The notes: generated by a model not told the origin, from the letters alone. DNA of 64,000 bases from Streptomyces sp. PT12 (GCF_003311645.1 NZ_QEST01000216.1:46100-110099); one strand, 5' to 3'. Counted from the stretch's first letter, positions 1-9,662 are shown. Program-made: numbers and translations.

Positions 1-539
1 TGCGGCTGCTCGCCGCGGCCCTCGCCGAGCCCGATCTGACCGACCGGATCGCCGAGGCCGGGCGGCTGCTCGCCCGCTCGCGCCCGCTGCCGGTCCTCGG
101 CCTGCGGGCGGCGGCGGCCGAGGCGTACGGCTTCGCCTACTTCGCGGCCAAGGTCCACCCGGACGTGCGGCTGCTCGACACGGGCGGCTCGGTGCTGATC
201 GACCGCATCGAGGCGGCGGCCGAGGCGGGCGCGGGCGCGCTGCTGTGCTTCGCGCTGCCGCGCCACCCGCGCGAGGTGGGCGACGCGCTCGACGCGGCGC
301 GGGGCGCCGGGCTGCGGGTGGTGACGGTGGCCGACAGCGCGGTGGCGCCCGTGGCGCACCCCGACGACCTGCTGCTCTCGGCCCCGGTGAGCACGGCGTT
401 GTCGTTCGACACGGCGTGCGGGCCGCTGCTGCTTGGCCGCCTGGTGCTCGAGGCGCTGTGTGACGCCCTGCCGGACGCCCAGCCGCGCCTCGACCACTTC
501 GACGTCCGCGCGGCGGAGCGCGGCCTGTTCCTGGAGTGA
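1..539 (+). CDS. RpiR/MurR-type transcriptional regulator, C-terminal part (truncated by window start)
   Basis: The frame is open from base 3 to the TGA at 537-539, so only about 178 C-terminal residues are visible. They form an SIS (sugar isomerase) domain: a GGSVLIDRI strand-turn, a LLCFALPRH strand followed by a helix, a VVTVADS strand, and the PHPDDLLL-type segment read here as AHPDDLLLSA. In RpiR regulators an N-terminal HTH precedes such a domain, which binds a phosphosugar or another small ligand. The HTH lies outside the window, so the assignment is an inference from the SIS half and its position. Two TGAA..TTCA palindromes in the hutU promoter 1.7 kb downstream make this the best local candidate for the hut regulator. 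Confidence 0.7.
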   Translation, partial: RLLAAALAEPDLTDRIAEAGRLLARSRPLPVLGLRAAAAEAYGFAYFAAKVHPDVRLLDTGGSVLIDRIEAAAEAGAGALLCFALPRHPREVGDALDAARGAGLRVVTVADSAVAPVAHPDDLLLSAPVSTALSFDTACGPLLLGRLVLEALCDALPDAQPRLDHFDVRAAERGLFLE

Positions 540-832
540 GGCCCCCGCTGGCGCGGTGCCCGGGGTATTCGCCCGCCCCTGGGGCGGGGCGGCCGAGGTC
601 GTGGAGGGCGGGGGCCACGCGCCGGTGCGCCGCGGAGCGCCCGGGGTGCGGCGGGCGCCGTGTGCCACCGGCTCCACGCCCGCCACCGCGAAGCGGTGTC
701 CAGGGCTCCTGCCCGCGCCGTCCTGCCCGCGCCGTCCTCCCCGAGCGGTGCTCCTCGCGACGTGAGTCGGCCATTCCGCGCCGCGGTGCGCGCGGCCGTT
801 GTCCGACGGCCTTCGGCGGGCACGCGGTGCGT
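540..832. other. Intergenic gap between convergent genes with a GC hairpin and a short tandem repeat
   Basis: No convincing gene is seen. A palindrome CCGCCCC-T-GGGGCGG at 573-587 is the best candidate for a bidirectional terminator between the RpiR gene and the PLP decarboxylase. A 14-bp unit is repeated twice in tandem at 708-735. Overlapping open frames here are GC-driven shadows without domain content. Confidence 0.5.
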
Positions 833-2131
833 TCAGCAGTCGCCGCCGTACTCCTGGACCAGCTCGGACAGTGTCTGCGGGCGGCGCAGGGTGGTGAACG
901 TCGTGGGGGTGGCCTCATCCGCGTGGTAGCCGTAGATGCCGGGGCGGGGGAGGGCGTTGTAGCCGAACGGGGTCGAGGCGTAGTACGCGCCCGTGTCGAG
1001 CAGGGCCACCAGGTCGCCGGGCTCGAGCGCGGGGAGGGCGCGGTCGCGGGCGACCAGGTCGCCCGCGAAGCAGCACGGGCCCGCCACGTCCTGCCGCACC
1101 GCGGGCCCCCGCTTCGGCGCGCCGGTCGCGTCGTAGGCCGCGATCCGCAGGGGCCACGAGGCGGGCGCGAACACCGTGCGCACCGCCACCTGCGCGCCCG
1201 CGTGGGTGATCGCGATCGGGCGGCCGCCGGTCGTCTTCGTGTACTCGACGCGGGCGAGCACCAGGCCCGACTTGGCGAGCAGCGAGCGGCCAAACTCCGT
1301 GACCAGCCCGTATCGCCCGTCGAACAGCCCCGGCACGGTCTCCCTCAGCAGCCGCGCGTACGTGGCGAACGCGGGCGCGCTCTCGTCCGACGCGAAGTCC
1401 ACGGGCAGCCCGCCGCCGATGTCCAGCGTGTCCACACGCCGGGTGCCCGCCGCTTCGTTGATCTCCTCGGCCAGCTCGTACAGGGCGCGCACGCCCGCCG
1501 CCATCCGTTCCAGGGCCATGCCCTGCGAGCCCACGTGGCAGTGCAGGCGCGTCAGCCAGGGCCGGTCGACGAACGCCCGCACCACCCACTCCCTCGCGCC
1601 CGGGTCGCGCAGCCCCACGCCGAACTTGGCGGTGGGCGTCGCCGTGCTCATCGCGTCGATCGTGCCGCCGCCGAGCTGGGGGTTGATCCGCAGGCCGAGC
1701 GGGGGCGCCGAGGTCGGCTCGTCCGCGATGAGCGCGTCGAGGCGGGCCAGCTCCTGGGCGCTGTCGGCGTTGAGCGCGATGCCGAGGGCCAGCGCCTCGC
1801 GCAGCTCCGCCTCCGTCTTGGCGGGGGAGTCGAGCACGATGCGGTCGGCCGCCAGGCCCGCCGCGCGGGCGAGCGCAAGCTCGCCGGGGCTCGCCACCTC
1901 GCAGCCGACGCCGAAGCCGTCGAGCAGCCGCAGCACCGGCACGAGCGAGGCCGCCTTCACGGCGAACGTGTGCAGCACCGGCTGGCCGGGCGCGGTCACT
2001 TCGGCGAAGGCCGAGTGCAGTGCGGTGGCCGCTTCCCTGACCCCGTCAAGGTCGAGCAGCGCGGCCACCGGGCGGTCGGGGGTGAGCAGGCGGCGTTCGA
2101 GCGCCGCCCTGACTGCCAGGTCGCGTCGCAT
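833..2131 (-). CDS. PLP-dependent decarboxylase, fold type III (diaminopimelate/ornithine decarboxylase family)
   Basis: A 432-residue alanine-racemase-fold decarboxylase acting on an amino acid of unknown identity. From the ATG at 2131, the Schiff-base lysine sits in FAVKA (K59), the PLP-phosphate glycine loop is GGGL (about 239), HCHVGSQ (197-203) lines the cofactor pocket, and CCFAGD (about 353) supplies the catalytic cysteine of the partner subunit. An in-frame TTG at 2155 would add eight residues, but the ATG fits the family better. The gene is divergent from hutU and shares its 129-bp promoter region. DapA/DapB-like neighbours are absent, so lysine biosynthesis is unlikely; a catabolic or secondary role is more plausible. 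Confidence 0.82.
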   Translation of the reverse strand: MRRDLAVRAALERRLLTPDRPVAALLDLDGVREAATALHSAFAEVTAPGQPVLHTFAVKAASLVPVLRLLDGFGVGCEVASPGELALARAAGLAADRIVLDSPAKTEAELREALALGIALNADSAQELARLDALIADEPTSAPPLGLRINPQLGGGTIDAMSTATPTAKFGVGLRDPGAREWVVRAFVDRPWLTRLHCHVGSQGMALERMAAGVRALYELAEEINEAAGTRRVDTLDIGGGLPVDFASDESAPAFATYARLLRETVPGLFDGRYGLVTEFGRSLLAKSGLVLARVEYTKTTGGRPIAITHAGAQVAVRTVFAPASWPLRIAAYDATGAPKRGPAVRQDVAGPCCFAGDLVARDRALPALEPGDLVALLDTGAYYASTPFGYNALPRPGIYGYHADEATPTTFTTLRRPQTLSELVQEYGGDC

Positions 2132-2187
2132 GGACAGAACCCTGCCCGAAGACAAGCATGACAGTCCGACGATCTGCCCAGGCGTGG

Positions 2188-2228
2188 TTGACTGAAATTA
2201 TTCATGACCTAAGGTGAGTGAATATTCA
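2188..2228 (+). promoter_or_regulatory. hutU promoter with two palindromic operator candidates
   Basis: A -35-like TTGACT (2188-2193) is followed after 16 bp by TAAGGT (2210-2215), placing +1 near 2222. TGAAATTATTCA (2193-2204) lies in the spacer and TGAATATTCA (2219-2228) covers the start point. Both have TGAA..TTCA ends and their centres are 25 bp apart. This is classic repressor placement and resembles sites known for RpiR-family proteins. The assignment to the RpiR gene at the window start is inference. Confidence 0.6.
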
Positions 2229-2260
2229 GCCCACCGCCGCCGAGACAGGGGAGGCTGGCC

Positions 2261-3919
2261 ATGGCAGGACCCCGACCCGTCCGCGCGCCCAGGGGAAGCG
2301 CGCTCAGCGCCCGCGGCTGGCCGCAGGAGGCGGCGCTGCGGATGCTCAAGAACAACCTGGACCCCGAGGTCGCCGAGCACCCCGACGAGCTGGTCGTCTA
2401 CGGCGGCACCGGGCGGGCCGCGCGCGACTGGCGGTCGTTCGACGCCATGGTCGCCACGCTGCGGACGCTGGGGCCCGACGAGACGATGCTCGTCCAGTCG
2501 GGGCGGCCCGTGGGCGTGATGACGACGCACGAGTGGGCGCCACGCGTTCTGATCGCCAACTCCAACCTCGTCGGCGACTGGGCCACCTGGGAGGAGTTCC
2601 GGCGGCTTGAACGCCTCGGGCTCACGATGTACGGGCAGATGACCGCGGGGTCGTGGATCTACATCGGGACCCAGGGCATCCTCCAGGGCACCTACGAGAC
2701 GTTCGCCGCCGTCGCCGCCAAGCGCTTCGGCGGCTCGCTCGCCGGGACGCTGACGCTGACCGCGGGGCTCGGCGGGATGGGCGGCGCCCAGCCGCTGGCC
2801 GTGACCATGAACGGCGGCGCCGCCCTGTGCATCGACTGCGACCCCAGGGCGCTGGAGCGCCGCATCGCGCACGGCTATCTGGACGAGCGCGCCGACTCGC
2901 TCGACGAGGCGCTCGCCATGGCGGCGCGGGCGCGCGACGAGCGCAGGGCGCTCTCGGTCGGCGTCGTGGCCAACGCCGCCGACGCCGTGCCGCGCCTGCT
3001 CGCGTCCGGCGCGCCCGTGGACATCGTGACCGACCAGACGAGCGCGCACGACCCGCTGGCGTATCTGCCGGTGGGCGTGCCATTCGAGGACATGGCGGAC
3101 TACGCGGCCAGCGACCCCGAGGGCTTCACGCGGCGGGCCAGGGAGTCGATGGCGCGGCACGTGGAGGCCATGGTCGGCTTCAAGGACGCGGGGGCCGAGG
3201 TCTTCGACTATGGGAACTCCATCCGGGGCGAGGCCCAACTCGCCGGGTACGCCCGTGCGTTCGACTTCCCCGGCTTTGTGCCCGCGTACATCAGGCCGCT
3301 GTTCTGCGAGGGGAAGGGGCCGTTCCGCTGGGCCGCGCTGAGCGGGGACCCGGCCGACATCGCGGCGACGGACCGCGCGGTGCTCGACCTCTTCCCCGAC
3401 AACGAGCCGCTGGCCCGCTGGATCACGCTCGCCGGGGAGCGCGTGCGCTTCCAGGGGCTCCCCGCGCGCATCTGCTGGCTCGGATACGGTGAGCGGGAGC
3501 GGGCGGGGGAGCGGTTCAACGCCATGGTGGCGGGCGGCGAGCTGGCCGCGCCCGTGGTGATCGGCCGCGACCACCTGGACTGCGGCTCGGTCGCCTCCCC
3601 GTACCGCGAGACCGAGGGCATGCGCGACGGCTCGGACGCGATCGCGGACTGGCCGCTGCTGAACGCCATGGTGAACGTCGCGTCCGGAGCCTCCTGGGTC
3701 TCTCTCCACCACGGCGGCGGGGTGGGCATGGGCCGCTCGATCCACGCGGGGCAGGTGACCGTCGCTGACGGCACCGCCCTGGCGGGCGAGAAGATCCGCC
3801 GGGTGCTCACCAACGATCCCGGCATGGGTGTCATCCGGCACGTCGACGCGGGGTACGAGGAGGCGGAGGCCGTGGCCGAGACGCGCGGCGTGCGCGTCCC
3901 GATGCGCGAACGCCCGTGA
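2261..3919 (+). CDS. hutU: Urocanate hydratase (urocanase)
   Basis: Second step of histidine degradation: urocanate plus water gives 4-imidazolone-5-propionate, with tightly bound NAD+ as electrophile. The 552-residue length is typical. Visible are the N-terminal YGGTGRA motif (about 47), the NAD-binding [10 protein letters not shown] loop (about 168-177) and the [13 protein letters not shown] block with the active-site-region cysteine at 405. A purine-rich stretch (AGGGGAGG) precedes the ATG at 2261. It is the first gene of a four-gene hut operon. hutH (histidine ammonia-lyase) is not in the window, as is usual in streptomycetes, where it lies elsewhere. Confidence 0.97.
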   Translation: MAGPRPVRAPRGSALSARGWPQEAALRMLKNNLDPEVAEHPDELVVYGGTGRAARDWRSFDAMVATLRTLGPDETMLVQSGRPVGVMTTHEWAPRVLIANSNLVGDWATWEEFRRLERLGLTMYGQMTAGSWIYIGTQGILQGTYETFAAVAAKRFGGSLAGTLTLTAGLGGMGGAQPLAVTMNGGAALCIDCDPRALERRIAHGYLDERADSLDEALAMAARARDERRALSVGVVANAADAVPRLLASGAPVDIVTDQTSAHDPLAYLPVGVPFEDMADYAASDPEGFTRRARESMARHVEAMVGFKDAGAEVFDYGNSIRGEAQLAGYARAFDFPGFVPAYIRPLFCEGKGPFRWAALSGDPADIAATDRAVLDLFPDNEPLARWITLAGERVRFQGLPARICWLGYGERERAGERFNAMVAGGELAAPVVIGRDHLDCGSVASPYRETEGMRDGSDAIADWPLLNAMVNVASGASWVSLHHGGGVGMGRSIHAGQVTVADGTALAGEKIRRVLTNDPGMGVIRHVDAGYEEAEAVAETRGVRVPMRERP

Positions 3920-3985
3920 CCCGAGCGCCCGTGACCCGAGCGCCCGTGACCCGAGCGCCCGTGACCCGCGCGCCGGTGACCCGCG
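3911..3985. repeat. 15-bp tandem repeat, five copies, spanning the hutU stop
   Basis: The unit CGCCCGTGACCCGAG occurs three times exactly and twice with one or two changes. The first copy carries the last hutU codons and its TGA stop. Because the unit is a multiple of three, every later copy repeats the stop in frame. It sits between hutU and the next operon gene and may be an expansion by slippage. Confidence 0.9.
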
Positions 3986-4021
3986 CGCCGTGCACGACCG
4001 AACCGACGAGGGAGGCACCCG

Positions 4022-5239
4022 GTGACCGAGGCGTTCGCGGAGATGTGGCGTGACCTGCTGCCGGTGGGCAGGGCGGGCGGCCCCGGGGCGGGATACCGCC
4101 GCTACGCCTGGACGGGCGCCGACCGCGAGCTGCGCGTCTGGTTCGCCGGCGAGGCGCGGGCGCGCGGCCTCGCCCACGAGGTCGACCGCAACGGCAACCA
4201 GTGGGCCTGGCTCGGCGACCCCGCCGCGGGCGACGCCGTGGTCACCGGCTCGCACCTGGACTCCGTGCCGGACGGCGGGGCGTTCGACGGGCCGCTCGGC
4301 GTCGTCTCCGCCTTTGCCGCGCTCGACGCCCTCAGGGCCAGGGGCGCCCTGGCCCCCGGGCACCGGCCGCTCGGCGTGGTGGCGTTCGCCGACGAGGAGG
4401 GCGCGCGCTTCGGGGTGGCGTGCGTCGGCTCGCGGCTCAGCTGCGGGCTGCTCGCCCCCGAACGGGCCCGCGCGCTGACCGACGCCGACGGCGTCAACCT
4501 CGCCGACGCGATGGAGCGCGCGGGGCACGACCCCGGCGTCATCGGGCCCGACCCGGAGCGCCTGGCCCGCATCGGTGCGTTCGTCGAGCTGCACATCGAG
4601 CAGGGCCGGGCCCTGGTCGACCTTGGACGGCCCCTCGGCGTGGCCTCGGCCATCTGGCCGCACGGCCGCTGGAGGTTCGACTTCCACGGCGAGGCCAACC
4701 ACGCCGGGACCACCCGCATCGAGGACCGGCGCGACCCCATGCTCACCTACGCCCATACCGTCCTCGCCGCCCGCAAGCGCGCCAGGCTCGCCGGGGCCCT
4801 GGCCACCTTCGGCCGGGTCACCGTCGACCCGGGCGCGGTCAACGCCGTGCCCTCCCTGGTCACCGGCTGGCTCGACTCCCGCGCCCCCGACGCCGGGACC
4901 CTGGACGACCTGGTGGCCGGGATCGAGGCCACCGCCACCGAGCGCGGGGGCCGGGACGGCGTGCGGGTCGCCGTCACCCGCGAGTCCCACACCGAGGGCG
5001 TCACCTTCGCCGCCAACCTGCGCGACCGGGCCGCCGCGCTGCTCGGCGGCGCCCCCGCGCTGCCCACCGGGGCGGGACACGACGCCGGGATCCTCTCGGG
5101 GACCGTCCCCGCGGCCATGCTGTATGTGCGGAACCCGACCGGGGTCTCGCACGCCCCCGCCGAGCACGCCGACGAGGGCGACTGCCTGGCCGGGGTGAGC
5201 GCCCTGGCGGACGTGCTGGAGGGCCTGCTGTGCCGCTGA
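4022..5239 (+). CDS. M20-family amidohydrolase (allantoate amidohydrolase / N-carbamoyl-amino-acid hydrolase type) in the hut operon
   Basis: A 405-residue dinuclear zinc amidohydrolase. Metal ligands are visible in order: GSHLDSV (H78), a D in GGAFDGPLG, DEEG (E125/E126), LHIEQG (H191) and a C-terminal GVSHAPAEHA histidine. The dimerisation-domain substrate motif NHAGTTR is present. It starts with GTG at 4022 after a GGGAGG seven bases upstream and overlaps hutF by 10 bp, so the two are translationally coupled. It is annotated as allantoate amidohydrolase in related genomes, but no purine-degradation genes are nearby. Its place between hutU and hutF suggests it hydrolyses a histidine-pathway N-acyl glutamate instead (inference). 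Confidence 0.88.
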   Translation: MTEAFAEMWRDLLPVGRAGGPGAGYRRYAWTGADRELRVWFAGEARARGLAHEVDRNGNQWAWLGDPAAGDAVVTGSHLDSVPDGGAFDGPLGVVSAFAALDALRARGALAPGHRPLGVVAFADEEGARFGVACVGSRLSCGLLAPERARALTDADGVNLADAMERAGHDPGVIGPDPERLARIGAFVELHIEQGRALVDLGRPLGVASAIWPHGRWRFDFHGEANHAGTTRIEDRRDPMLTYAHTVLAARKRARLAGALATFGRVTVDPGAVNAVPSLVTGWLDSRAPDAGTLDDLVAGIEATATERGGRDGVRVAVTRESHTEGVTFAANLRDRAAALLGGAPALPTGAGHDAGILSGTVPAAMLYVRNPTGVSHAPAEHADEGDCLAGVSALADVLEGLLCR

Positions 5240-6582
5240 CCACGCAGACGTACTGGGCCGAACACGCCTGGCTGGGCGCCACCGTCGAGCAGGGCGTGCT
5301 GATCACCACCTCGCCCTCGGGCCACATCACCGCCGTCCGCCCCGGGACCGCGACCCCGCCCGTCGGCGCGGTCACGCTGCGCGGGCTCACCCTGCCGGGG
5401 CTTGCCAACGCGCACAGCCACGCCTTCCACCGCGCCCTGCGCTCCGCCACCCAGGTGGGCGGCGGTACGTTCTGGACGTGGCGGACCGCGATGTACGAGA
5501 TGGCCGCCGCACTGACCCCTGACAGCTACTACGCCCTCGCCCGCGCCGCCTATGCCGAGATGGCGCTCGCGGGGATCACGTGCGTCGGTGAGTTCCACTA
5601 TGTGCACCATGGCCCCGGCGGCATCCGCTACGGCGACCCCGCCCTCATGGCCAAGGCGCTCGTCGCCGCGGCCACGGCAGCGGGCATCAGGATCACCCTC
5701 CTCGACACGTGCTATCTGGCCGCGGGGTTCGGCGAGCCGCTCTCCGGCACCCAGCTGCGCTTCTCCGACGGCACGGCCGAGGCGTGGGCCGAACGCGCCG
5801 ACACCCTGAGCGGCGGCCCCACCGCGCGGCTCGGCGCGGCGATCCACTCCGTGCGGGCCGTCCCCGCCGACGGGCTCGCCACCGTCGCCAGCTTCGCGCG
5901 GGAGCGGGGGCGGCCCCTGCACGTCCATCTCTCCGAGCAGCCGAGGGAGAACGAGGACTGCCTGCGCGCGCACGGCCGTACCCCGACCCAACTCCTCGAC
6001 GACCACGGCGTGCTGGGCCCGCGCACCACCGCCGTGCACGCCACCCACCTCACCGGGGACGACATCGCCCTGCTGGGCCGCTCCGCGACCGCCGTATGCC
6101 TGTGCCCCACGACCGAGCGCGACCTGGCCGACGGCATCGGGCCCGCGGGGCCGCTGCGCGCCGCGGGCAGCCCGCTGTGCGTCGGCAGCGACAGCCACGC
6201 CGTGATCGACCTCATCGCCGAGGCCAGGGCCGTCGAGGAGCACGAGCGCCTGCGCACTGGGGCGCGCGGCCACTTCACCGCGGGCCAGCTTCTGCGCGCC
6301 GCGTCCGACGAGGGGCACGCCGCCCTCGGCTGGCCCGAGGCAGGACGCCTCGAGCCCGACGCACTCGCCGACTTCACCACCGTCGCCCTCGACAGCGTCA
6401 GGACCGCGGGCCCGCCGGGGCGGATGGCGCTCGAGGCGGCCGTGTACGCCGCCACCGCCGCTGATGTGCGGCACACGGTCGTCGGCGGCCTGCACATCGT
6501 CAGGGACGGCGCCCACCAGCTCGTCCACGACGTCCCCCACGCCCTGCGCGAGGCCATCTCCGCGCTGCGGGCCACTCGGTGA
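5230..6582 (+). CDS. hutF: Formimidoylglutamate deiminase
   Basis: Converts N-formimidoyl-L-glutamate to N-formyl-L-glutamate and ammonia, the deiminase branch of histidine catabolism. The 450-residue amidohydrolase-superfamily protein shows the metal-binding NAHSHAF motif (H62/H64), HVHLSEQ, HATHL and GSDSH. The start is the GTG at 5230, which overlaps the upstream stop codon by 10 bp. The real protein begins there, although the same frame stays open far upstream inside the previous gene. hutI follows after 10 bp, so the operon is continuous. No hutG (formylglutamate amidohydrolase of the usual family) is seen after it. Confidence 0.94.
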   Translation: MPLTTQTYWAEHAWLGATVEQGVLITTSPSGHITAVRPGTATPPVGAVTLRGLTLPGLANAHSHAFHRALRSATQVGGGTFWTWRTAMYEMAAALTPDSYYALARAAYAEMALAGITCVGEFHYVHHGPGGIRYGDPALMAKALVAAATAAGIRITLLDTCYLAAGFGEPLSGTQLRFSDGTAEAWAERADTLSGGPTARLGAAIHSVRAVPADGLATVASFARERGRPLHVHLSEQPRENEDCLRAHGRTPTQLLDDHGVLGPRTTAVHATHLTGDDIALLGRSATAVCLCPTTERDLADGIGPAGPLRAAGSPLCVGSDSHAVIDLIAEARAVEEHERLRTGARGHFTAGQLLRAASDEGHAALGWPEAGRLEPDALADFTTVALDSVRTAGPPGRMALEAAVYAATAADVRHTVVGGLHIVRDGAHQLVHDVPHALREAISALRATR

Positions 6583-6592
6583 GGACCGACCC

Positions 6593-7840
6593 ATGCCGGA
6601 GCAGCGCGCCACCCAGCCAGGGACCACCGCCCCCACCAGCGCCCCCACCCCCAGCACCGCCCCCACCCCCAGCACCAGCACCGCCATCGTCAACATCGGC
6701 ACGCTCGTCACGAACGACCCCTCCCTCGGCTCAGGACCCCTCGGCCTGATCCACGACGCGGCCGTCGTCATCGACGGCGGCCGCGTCGTCTGGACCGGCA
6801 CCCACAGTCAAACACCCCCCACTGACAGTCACCATGACGCGGGCGGCCGGGCGGTCGTCCCCGGCTTCGTCGACTCCCACTCCCACCTGCTCTTCGCGGG
6901 CGACCGCACCGACGAGTTCAACGCCCGCATGTCGGGCCGCCCTTACACCGCGGGCGGCATCCGCACCACCGTCGCCGCGACCCGCAGGGCCACCGACGCC
7001 CAACTGGCCGGTAACCTCGCCGCGTTGCTCACCGAGATGCGCCGCCAGGGCACCACGACCGTCGAGGTCAAGTCCGGCTACGGCCTCACCGCCGAGCACG
7101 AGTCCCGCGCGCTGCGCGTCGCCCGCGAGCACACCGATGAGACCACCTACCTCGGCGCCCACGTCGTCCCCGCCGAGTACGCCGCGGACCCCGACGCCTA
7201 TGTCGCCCGCGTGACCGGCCCCATGCTCGACGCCTGTGCCCCGCACGCCCGTTGGGTCGATGTGTTCTGCGAGGAGGGCGCGTTCGACGCCGACCAGGCG
7301 CGCGCCGTCCTCACCGCGGGCCGCGCCCGCGGCCTGCTCCCGCGCGTCCACGCCAACCAGCTCACCGCGGGACCCGGCGTCCGGCTCGCCGTCGAGCTCG
7401 GCGCCGCCTCGGCCGACCACTGCACCTACCTCACCGACGCCGACGTGGAAGCCCTCGCCCAGGGCCCCACGGTGGCGACCCTGCTGCCGGGGTGCGAGTT
7501 CTCCACCCGCGCCCCCTATCCCGACGCGCGCCGCCTGCTCGACGCGGGCGCCGTCGTCGCGCTCGCCACCGACTGCAACCCCGGCTCGTCGTTCACCAGC
7601 TCCATGTCCTTCTGCATCGCCGTCGCCGTTCGCGAGATGGGCATGACCCCCGACGAGGCGCTGTGGTCCGCCACCGCCGGGGGCGCCGCCGCGCTCAGGC
7701 GCGCCGACATCGGGCGCCTCGCGCCCGGCGCGCGCGCCGACCTCGTGCTCCTCGACGCGCCCTCACCCATCCATCTCGCCTATCGCCCCGGCGTCCCCCT
7801 GGTCGCCGCCGTCTGGCAGGGCGGCCACCGCGTGGCCTGA
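6593..7840 (+). CDS. hutI: Imidazolonepropionase
   Basis: Hydrolyses 4-imidazolone-5-propionate to N-formimidoyl-L-glutamate, linking HutU and HutF. The 415-residue amidohydrolase has the [12 protein letters not shown] metal motif (H96/H98), EVKSGYG, HANQL and ATDCNPG. The first 25 or so residues before the canonical [15 protein letters not shown] start are an unusual Pro/Thr/Ser-rich extension encoded by a degenerate 18-bp tandem repeat (6641-6676). No alternative start codon lies between the repeat and the conserved domain, so the extension appears real. Last gene of the hut operon. Confidence 0.94.
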   Translation: MPEQRATQPGTTAPTSAPTPSTAPTPSTSTAIVNIGTLVTNDPSLGSGPLGLIHDAAVVIDGGRVVWTGTHSQTPPTDSHHDAGGRAVVPGFVDSHSHLLFAGDRTDEFNARMSGRPYTAGGIRTTVAATRRATDAQLAGNLAALLTEMRRQGTTTVEVKSGYGLTAEHESRALRVAREHTDETTYLGAHVVPAEYAADPDAYVARVTGPMLDACAPHARWVDVFCEEGAFDADQARAVLTAGRARGLLPRVHANQLTAGPGVRLAVELGAASADHCTYLTDADVEALAQGPTVATLLPGCEFSTRAPYPDARRLLDAGAVVALATDCNPGSSFTSSMSFCIAVAVREMGMTPDEALWSATAGGAAALRRADIGRLAPGARADLVLLDAPSPIHLAYRPGVPLVAAVWQGGHRVA

Positions 7841-7906
7841 CGCTCCGTTCGGCGAAGGCTTAGGGTCGACGGGCCGGGGGATGGGCAGCAGGGAGGGGGA
7901 GCGGGG

Positions 7907-9304
7907 ATGATGGAGGGGGGAGCGGGGATGAAGGACACCGAGGACCTGTCCGGGGACAGGGCCGGGGAGCGTGCCGAGGCGCGCGCCGGGGACGGGGCGG
8001 AAGGGGAGCGTGAGCGCGGCTTCGGCGCGCCCTTCTGGAAGCTGTGGTCCGCCACCACCATCACCAACCTCGGCCAGGGCGCCACCGGCATCGCCTTCCC
8101 CTGGCTCGCCACCGAGCTGACCACGGACGCCTTTCTCGTGGCGCTCATGGGCCTGGCCCTGCGGCTGCCCTGGCTGGTGTTCAGCCTGCCTGCCGGGGTC
8201 CTGGCCGACCGGCTCGACCGGCGGCGGGTGTTGCTGGCGATGAGCCTGGCGCGCGCGGCCGTCGTCGGAACGGTCGGGCTGCTCGTCGCGTTCGACGCCA
8301 TGACCCTGCCGCTCCTCTACGCCTGCGCCCTCGCGCTGGGCTTCGCCGAGGTGCTCTTCGACAACACCGCGCAGGTGCTGCTGCCCTCCGTCGTCTCGCG
8401 CGAGCGGCTTTCCGAAGCCAACGGCCGCCTGATGGCCGCCCAGATCGTCTCCGACGACTTCCTGGCCGGGCCGCTCGGCGGCGTGCTGATCGGTCTCGCG
8501 CTGGCCGTGCCGTTCGCGTTCGACGCGGGAACGGCGCTGGTCGCGGCGGTGCTGCTGCTGACTCTGCGGGGGACGTTCCGCGCGCGCGGCGCCCCCGCGG
8601 ACAGCGTCGCCGACGGCGCCGCCGCGCCCGTGCGCCGCTCGATGCGCGCGGAGATCGCCGAGGGCGTGCGCTGGCTCTGGCACAACCCGGTGCTGCGCCG
8701 ACTGGCCATCGCGCTGGCCCTGTTCAACGCCGGTGGCGCGGGGGTCGCGGCCATCTATGTGCTGTACGCCCAGGAGGTGCTGGGGCTCGGGGCGCTCGGC
8801 TTCGCCCTGCTGGTGTCGGCGGGTGGCGTGGGCGGCTTCCTCGGCGGCACGCTGGCGGGCCGGATCACCCGCCGCGTCGGTGCGACCGGCTCGCTGCTGA
8901 CGCTGTGCGCCCTCGACTTCGTGGCCCACGTGGTGGCGGGGTGTGCGTCGAACGCCTTGCTGATCGGAACGGTTATGGGAGCGACCGGGTTTGGCGTGGT
9001 GCTCTGGAATGTGACGACCGTTTCGCTTCGCCAGACGATCATTCCGGATCATCTGCTGGGCCGGGTCAACAGCGTCTACCGGCTGCTCGGCTGGGGCGCG
9101 ATGCCGCTCGGCATCCTGGCGTTCGGCGGCCTGGTGGCCCTGGTCGAGGCGCAGGTCTCGCGCGAGGCGGCCCTGCGCGCCCCCTTCTTCGCCATGTCGG
9201 TGATCAGCGTCGGACTGGCCTTCTACATCCGCCGCCACCTGCACGCCCGCGCGCTCGCCGAAGCGCTCGAGGGCGCCCAGCCCGCTCAGCCGGATGGAAG
9301 GTGA
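7907..9304 (+). CDS. MFS transporter (EntS/MFS_3-like exporter)
   Basis: A 465-residue integral membrane protein with about twelve hydrophobic segments. The conserved cytoplasmic loop 2-3 signature reads GVLADRLDRRRVL. The MFS_3-like sequence suggests a drug or siderophore exporter; the substrate is unknown. The start region is duplicated: a purine-rich run plus ATG occurs twice, so translation may begin at 7907 or at the in-frame ATG 7928. The N-terminal 40 residues are a charged Glu/Gly/Ala-rich cytoplasmic leader. Overlap with the next gene suggests co-transcription. Confidence 0.87.
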   Translation: MMEGGAGMKDTEDLSGDRAGERAEARAGDGAEGERERGFGAPFWKLWSATTITNLGQGATGIAFPWLATELTTDAFLVALMGLALRLPWLVFSLPAGVLADRLDRRRVLLAMSLARAAVVGTVGLLVAFDAMTLPLLYACALALGFAEVLFDNTAQVLLPSVVSRERLSEANGRLMAAQIVSDDFLAGPLGGVLIGLALAVPFAFDAGTALVAAVLLLTLRGTFRARGAPADSVADGAAAPVRRSMRAEIAEGVRWLWHNPVLRRLAIALALFNAGGAGVAAIYVLYAQEVLGLGALGFALLVSAGGVGGFLGGTLAGRITRRVGATGSLLTLCALDFVAHVVAGCASNALLIGTVMGATGFGVVLWNVTTVSLRQTIIPDHLLGRVNSVYRLLGWGAMPLGILAFGGLVALVEAQVSREAALRAPFFAMSVISVGLAFYIRRHLHARALAEALEGAQPAQPDGR

Positions 9305-9308
9305 TGCC

Positions 9309-9662
9309 GTGAGCTTCGATCTGGCGGTTCTCGCGATGGACGATGCGGCCGACGCCGCGACGGCGCGCGCGATGTTCGAGCGGTGCGCGTCGGGAGCCCA
9401 CGACGAGGGTGAGCTGGACGAGCGGATCGTCGGGTTCTACGAGCGGGTGCGCTCGCGGTTCCCCGACCACCCGCCCGGCGCCGCGGGGTCGCCGTGGATG
9501 TCGACGCCGTTGGCGGTCGGCATCGACCACGTGATCATGAGCCTGAGCTTCTCGCCGATGAGCGACGCGGCCGTCGAGGCGATCGAAGGGCTTGCCGCGG
9601 AGTTTCGCCTGGTCATCTGGGACCCCCAGGCCCAGGCCGCCTCGGTGCCCCGGCGCGGATGA
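9309..9662 (+). CDS. Conserved hypothetical protein, small soluble
   Basis: A 117-residue protein without transmembrane segments. It resembles a widespread uncharacterised family that starts SFDLAV, carries a GELDERI..FY helix, a SPW.STPL loop and an IDHVIMSLSF strand, and ends with VIWDPQ. The start is taken as GTG 9309 because GGAAGG lies seven bases upstream; an in-frame ATG at 9294 inside the MFS gene is the alternative. The function is unknown, and a link to the exporter is suggested only by proximity. Confidence 0.75.
   Translation: MSFDLAVLAMDDAADAATARAMFERCASGAHDEGELDERIVGFYERVRSRFPDHPPGAAGSPWMSTPLAVGIDHVIMSLSFSPMSDAAVEAIEGLAAEFRLVIWDPQAQAASVPRRG

Noticed and set aside
540-832. Candidate small genes in the first intergenic gap
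   Set aside because: All frames here lack a start with a ribosome-binding site and show repeat-derived composition.
2198-5167. Very long open frame antisense to hutU and the M20 gene
   Set aside because: Its Gly/Ala/Arg/Val-rich translation has no domain; it is the GC-bias shadow of two certain genes.
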